In this document: positions 7,446-9,867 of the stretch, piece after piece
Layout of the letters: every line of letters starts with the position of its first letter
How positions within the stretch are numbered: the stretch's first letter is position 1
The notes under the pieces: generated by a model
The model's database searches: none
What the model was told of the DNA's origin: nothing
The model's input: the letters and a program-made list of their open reading frames with translations, nothing else
Position numbers and translations under genes: made by a program
Assembly (NCBI GenBank): GCA_019237515.1
Contig: JAFAGX010000238.1
Span: 1 to 9,867 of the forward strand
Length of the DNA stretch: 9,867 nt
Direction: 5' to 3'
Origin: Acidobacteriaceae bacterium
GTDB lineage: Bacteria; Acidobacteriota; Terriglobia; Terriglobales; SbA1

Positions 7446-8489
7446 TCAGGTCGAAGAACCCGGGCGCATCCGAGCAGCATAGCTCCCTACAATTGCTGAG
7501 ACCTTTAGAATCGAGATAGCGTTTAGCCCTCGCACCGGTGCCTTGTGACCCATTCTGGCCAAGACCATGGAAGGAAAACACCCACACTGTGAGCAGTCAG
7601 GATTCCCGCCGAATTGGCATGGCGCGATCCTGGTTTTTAAGTCAGCCGAAACTGTCTCGGTAACGCGGGCAAACATGCAATCTTCTGGACGCGCGGGCGG
7701 ATTTATGAATTCGCGCAAGATCTCGCCGTTCATATCAAGCTTGGGATAAGAGCTCGCCAGTCTCGCCAATTCCTCTACCACATAGTGTCGTTGTTCGCGA
7801 CTCAACATTTCTGCATCGGTTGCTCCACGCTGAGGCGTAAACAGGCTGAACCAGATTCGCCGCGTTTCAACCCGCTCACTCCAGGCACGAAGAAATTCCT
7901 CCAGGTAACCGTCGCGAACCATCATCGAAGTCACCGTACAGTGGATGCTGATGGGATTTCCAGCTATGCTCTGCAAAATCCGTGCATAGGTGGCGGGTTT
8001 GCGACGCTCATCATGTTCTGGCTGCAGCCCGTCGATAGAGACGACGATTTCCAATCCCGGAAGCGAAAACCACTCGTCCGGAATCTTGCGGAACGCGCTG
8101 GTGACGAGAAATACCCCGATACGACGACGCGAGAGTGCTGGCAATATCTCCTGCAATTCACGAAAACGAACCAGCGGATCGCCGCCCACAATTGAAACGT
8201 GCACGGGACGAAGTTCATTCACCAGGGTAAGTACCCGGCGGACCAGTTCCTCCCCCTTGTAGTCAGAAAGCTGGCGAAGCGCCACTGCGCCCCCGAGATG
8301 CTGCGGCTCGTAGGCGTAGCAGCCCGGGCATCGCAGCGGACACTCACGCGTGATTTCGATCGAGAGAAATGGTTTGTAACCGGTGACAACCCGGCCCCAC
8401 ATTCTCAGTACGTCCTTGCCATGCAGGTCTGCACGGAGTTTCTCGGGACCGGGATTGATTTCAAATAGGCGGCTTTTGACAGCACGCAT
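7446..8489 (-). CDS. Radical SAM protein with C-terminal cysteine cluster (SPASM-like), function unknown
   Basis: The 347-residue protein has the canonical radical SAM motif CPLRCPGC (Cys50, Cys54, Cys57) after strand FLSIEITRE, the GGDPL motif (102-106) in the SAM-amine position and VVSIDG (149-154), so a 4Fe-4S cluster cleaving S-adenosylmethionine to a 5'-deoxyadenosyl radical is expected. A C-terminal set, Cys271, Cys291, Cys299, Cys302 and Cys304 (PCQFG, then CSQCGC), is spaced like an auxiliary Fe-S cluster site of SPASM or related type. The tail (about 305-347) is basic and partly hydrophobic. No biotin-synthase, MoaA, PqqE or HpnH signature is clear to me, and no precursor peptide gene is obvious, so I give no substrate. 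It starts 33 bp after the peroxiredoxin gene with a strong ribosome binding site, and an SDR epimerase follows. The pairing hints at modification of a sugar, lipid or peptide in the cytoplasm; that is inference. Confidence 0.92.
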   Translation of the reverse strand: MRAVKSRLFEINPGPEKLRADLHGKDVLRMWGRVVTGYKPFLSIEITRECPLRCPGCYAYEPQHLGGAVALRQLSDYKGEELVRRVLTLVNELRPVHVSIVGGDPLVRFRELQEILPALSRRRIGVFLVTSAFRKIPDEWFSLPGLEIVVSIDGLQPEHDERRKPATYARILQSIAGNPISIHCTVTSMMVRDGYLEEFLRAWSERVETRRIWFSLFTPQRGATDAEMLSREQRHYVVEELARLASSYPKLDMNGEILREFINPPARPEDCMFARVTETVSADLKTRIAPCQFGGNPDCSQCGCFPSMVLARMGHKAPVRGLNAISILKVSAIVGSYAARMRPGSST

Positions 8490-8492
8490 GGC

Positions 8493-8502
8493 TCACCCCC
8501 TT
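8493..8502 (-). promoter_or_regulatory. Extended Shine-Dalgarno of the radical SAM gene
   Basis: On the - strand AAGGGGGTGA ends 3 bases before ATG 8489; it matches the extended anti-SD complement AAGGAGGTGA in all but one base. It supports this start and efficient translation from a transcript shared with the peroxiredoxin gene. Confidence 0.75.
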
Positions 8503-8522
8503 GCGTGCGGTGCGGACAATCT

Positions 8523-9227
8523 TTACTTCGGTTGTGGCACGATCCGCAAATACGGCCTGGGCGCCTTCCATCCCCCAGGATACTTCTGCCGGGCTTGCTC
8601 GTCCGAAACCGAGCCGCTGATGATCACGTCGTCGCCCGGTTTCCAATTTACTGGGGTCGAGACTGCATGCTTGGCCGTGAGTTGCAGAGAATCCAACGCG
8701 CGGAGGATTTCGTCGAAGTTACGGCCCGTGCTCATTGGATAACTGAGTTGCAACTTGATCTTCTTGTCTGGTCCAACGACAAACACGGTGCGCACGGTGG
8801 CATTGTCGGCTGGAGTGCGCCCCGCGGACGTGTCTCCGCTGGAGGCTGGCAGCATGTTGTACAGCTTTGCAATCTTCAGTTGCGGATCGCCGATCAGCGG
8901 ATAATTCACCTGGTGCCCCTGCGTCTCCTCGATATCCTTCGCCCAGCGGCTATGGTCGGCAACCGGATCCATGCTCAAACCGATGATCTTGCAGTTCCGC
9001 TTTGCGAACTCCGGCTGCAGGCCGGCCATGTAGCCGAGTTCCGTTGTACAAACCGGAGTGAAGTCTTTGGGATGGGAAAACAAAATCGCCCAGCCATCGC
9101 CGACCCACTCATGGAAGTCGATCGGGCCCTGCGTAGTTTCCGCAGTGAAATTCGGTGCCGTGTCATTGATACGTAGATTCCCGTGTGTCGTCTCGGGATC
9201 GCTACTCAGAACTCTCGCCGTGCTCAT
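8523..9227 (-). CDS. 1-Cys peroxiredoxin (Prx6 / AhpC-TSA family)
   Basis: The thioredoxin-fold protein has the peroxidatic motif DFTPVCTTE. Counting from the second of two consecutive ATG codons (9227), the peroxidatic Cys is residue 60; Thr57 and Arg146 complete the usual active site. APNFTAETTQGPIDFHEW and WAILFSHPKDFTPVC at the N-terminus, GLSMDP and the long C-terminal domain with YPMSTGRNFDEILRALDSLQ and DDVIISG are typical of the Prx6 group. No C-terminal resolving cysteine is seen; the only other Cys is residue 79. It reduces H2O2, organic hydroperoxides or peroxynitrite in the cytoplasm using an external thiol. AGGAGG (9232-9237) is 1 base from the first ATG (9230) and 4 from the second, so I favour the second, giving 234 residues; the first would give 235. 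It heads the - strand gene series, and co-transcription with the oxygen-sensitive radical SAM enzyme is plausible. Confidence 0.95.
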   Translation of the reverse strand: MSTARVLSSDPETTHGNLRINDTAPNFTAETTQGPIDFHEWVGDGWAILFSHPKDFTPVCTTELGYMAGLQPEFAKRNCKIIGLSMDPVADHSRWAKDIEETQGHQVNYPLIGDPQLKIAKLYNMLPASSGDTSAGRTPADNATVRTVFVVGPDKKIKLQLSYPMSTGRNFDEILRALDSLQLTAKHAVSTPVNWKPGDDVIISGSVSDEQARQKYPGGWKAPRPYLRIVPQPK

Positions 9228-9231
9228 CATT

Positions 9232-9237
9232 CCTCCT
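9232..9237 (-). promoter_or_regulatory. Ribosome binding site of the peroxiredoxin gene
   Basis: A perfect AGGAGG on the - strand lies immediately upstream of the tandem ATG-ATG. Its spacing favours the second ATG. Confidence 0.8.
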
Positions 9238-9306
9238 AATTTTGCAGTTCAAAGAAGTAGTTCGTCTCGACCACACCTGCTTCTCGAATGGGCTGGGTCA
9301 AAATGA

Positions 9307-9334
9307 AACCCACCCTCGATTCACCGGGTGGGTT
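9307..9334. repeat. 9-bp perfect inverted repeat (hairpin)
   Basis: AACCCACCC (9307-9315) pairs with GGGTGGGTT (9326-9334) across a 10-base loop. On the - strand it is followed by a loosely T-rich TCATTTTG, so it might act as a weak terminator of transcription entering the peroxiredoxin gene from upstream. Alternatively it is a dispersed repeat or a leader structure. Confidence 0.6.
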
Positions 9335-9629
9335 AGAAAGTCTTTCGCGTTACCCACAAACCGGCGCCAGGCGGCAACAACAACCCCGCTGGGCCGGCAT
9401 GGAGCCGTTACACATGTGTTTCAGGATACGCGGCAGCCAAGAGCCAGTCAAACACCCCTTTTCACGAGAATCCCTCCGACGATTTGCCCCCTTCTCGCGC
9501 TTCTGGCGAGAGGATGGGATCTGACCACTACCCCGAGGCCTCGCGCGTAGCGCGTTCCACGATGTTTTCGATGGCTAGTCCAATGTCCATACAGCGGGAC
9601 CCAGTTTATATTGATAGTTCGCCATCCCC

Positions 9630-9867
9630 ATGCTGATCCAGGAAAACGTCCCTCTCGGACCACTGACCACTATCCGCGTGGGCGGTCCTGCGCGTTTTTT
9701 TGTTGAACCTGCGACGGCCACCGAAGTGGCAGAAGCCGTCAGATTCGCCCGGTCGCGCAATCTTGAGTTATTTGTCCTGGGCGGGGGTAGCAATCTGGTC
9801 ATCTCCGATAGAGGCTGGCCAGGGCTGGTCCTCAAAGTCGCGATCCCCGGCATCGAGCAGCGACTGG
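9630..9867 (+). CDS. murB: UDP-N-acetylenolpyruvoylglucosamine reductase MurB, N-terminal part (3' end outside window)
   Basis: The frame from ATG 9630 is open to the window end and gives 79 residues. They match the start of MurB: ENVPLGPLTTIRVGGPARFF, containing the T-x-R-x-G-G motif (14-19), then a helix (about 31-43), then the FAD-binding LGGGSNLVISDRGW (50-63). MurB is a cytoplasmic FAD enzyme that reduces UDP-GlcNAc-enolpyruvate with NADPH to UDP-MurNAc, the second committed step of peptidoglycan synthesis. Full-length proteins have roughly 300 residues, so about three quarters lies beyond the right edge. An in-frame TAG at 9615-9617 and the lack of other start codons after it fix ATG 9630 as the start. 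No Shine-Dalgarno precedes it, and a possible -10 box (TATATT, 9607-9612) would leave a very short leader. Confidence 0.92.
   Translation, partial: MLIQENVPLGPLTTIRVGGPARFFVEPATATEVAEAVRFARSRNLELFVLGGGSNLVISDRGWPGLVLKVAIPGIEQRL

Larger units (their letters stand above)
9231..9629. other. 399-bp divergent intergenic region between the peroxiredoxin gene and murB
   Basis: No convincing gene is seen; short open frames here (for example 9288-9524 +) have low-complexity, composition-driven translations and no good ribosome binding site. The region should hold the promoters of both divergent genes. It contains a 9-bp inverted repeat (9307-9334), the palindrome ACACATGTGT (9410-9419), a 6-bp-stem hairpin TCTCGC/GCGAGA (9493-9511), the palindrome CGAGGCCTCG (9534-9543) and TATATT (9607-9612), a possible -10 box for murB. 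A structured leader or small RNA cannot be excluded. Confidence 0.6.

Noticed and set aside
8505..9176. 223-codon open frame on the + strand
   Set aside because: Fully antisense to the peroxiredoxin gene, whose catalytic motif is clear; no family resemblance.
9240..9320. tRNA-like T-arm fragments such as TTCGAGA on the - strand
   Set aside because: No acceptor, D-arm and anticodon arm could be arranged around them.
9185..9550. 121-codon and 78-codon open frames on the + strand in the prx-murB gap
   Set aside because: Arg/Pro/Thr-rich composition without domain, no good SD; judged non-coding.

Overview
The window looks like a piece of a chromosome from a soil-type Acidobacteriota. I infer this from three things: the C-terminal half of a large Oar-like TonB-dependent outer-membrane protein, a type greatly expanded in that phylum; a secreted PA14-containing GH3 glycosidase; and intergenic DNA carrying degenerate CACGGAGG-type repeats. 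No taxonomic marker gene is present, so the assignment is an inference. I see no rRNA, tRNA, CRISPR array, transposase, integrase or phage gene.

The left half is on the + strand. Bases 1-1944 hold the C-terminal ~647 residues of the outer-membrane beta-barrel protein, followed at once by a perfect 10-bp-stem terminator with a T-run. A separate unit then carries a small GlcG/HbpS-like (DUF336) protein (2076-2501) and, 51 bp later, a secreted GH3 beta-glycosidase with an inserted PA14 domain (2553-5048). The receptor and glycosidase suggest a glycan-using lifestyle, but the terminator means they are probably not one transcript.

The right half is mainly on the - strand and converges on the glycosidase. 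In transcription order it holds a 1-Cys (Prx6-type) peroxiredoxin (9227-8523), a radical SAM protein with an auxiliary-cluster-like cysteine group (8489-7446), an NAD(P)-dependent sugar-nucleotide-epimerase-like SDR protein (7353-6436) and a Gfo/Idh/MocA oxidoreductase (6260-5160). The peroxiredoxin and radical SAM genes are 33 bp apart and the latter has a near-ideal Shine-Dalgarno, so these two are probably co-transcribed. The gaps before the epimerase (92 bp) and the Gfo/Idh gene (175 bp) are larger, and the second contains a 10-bp-period repeat and a 14-bp tandem duplication. The set could modify a sugar or glycolipid, but the substrate cannot be read from the sequence.

At the right edge, after a 399-bp non-coding stretch with a strong hairpin and short palindromes, the + strand gene murB begins (9630) and runs out of the window. 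The least understood part is the - strand cluster around the radical SAM enzyme. I found no convincing evidence of a wholly new system. The best leads are that cluster, the cysteine-paired receptor barrel, the repeats and the long divergent intergenic region.
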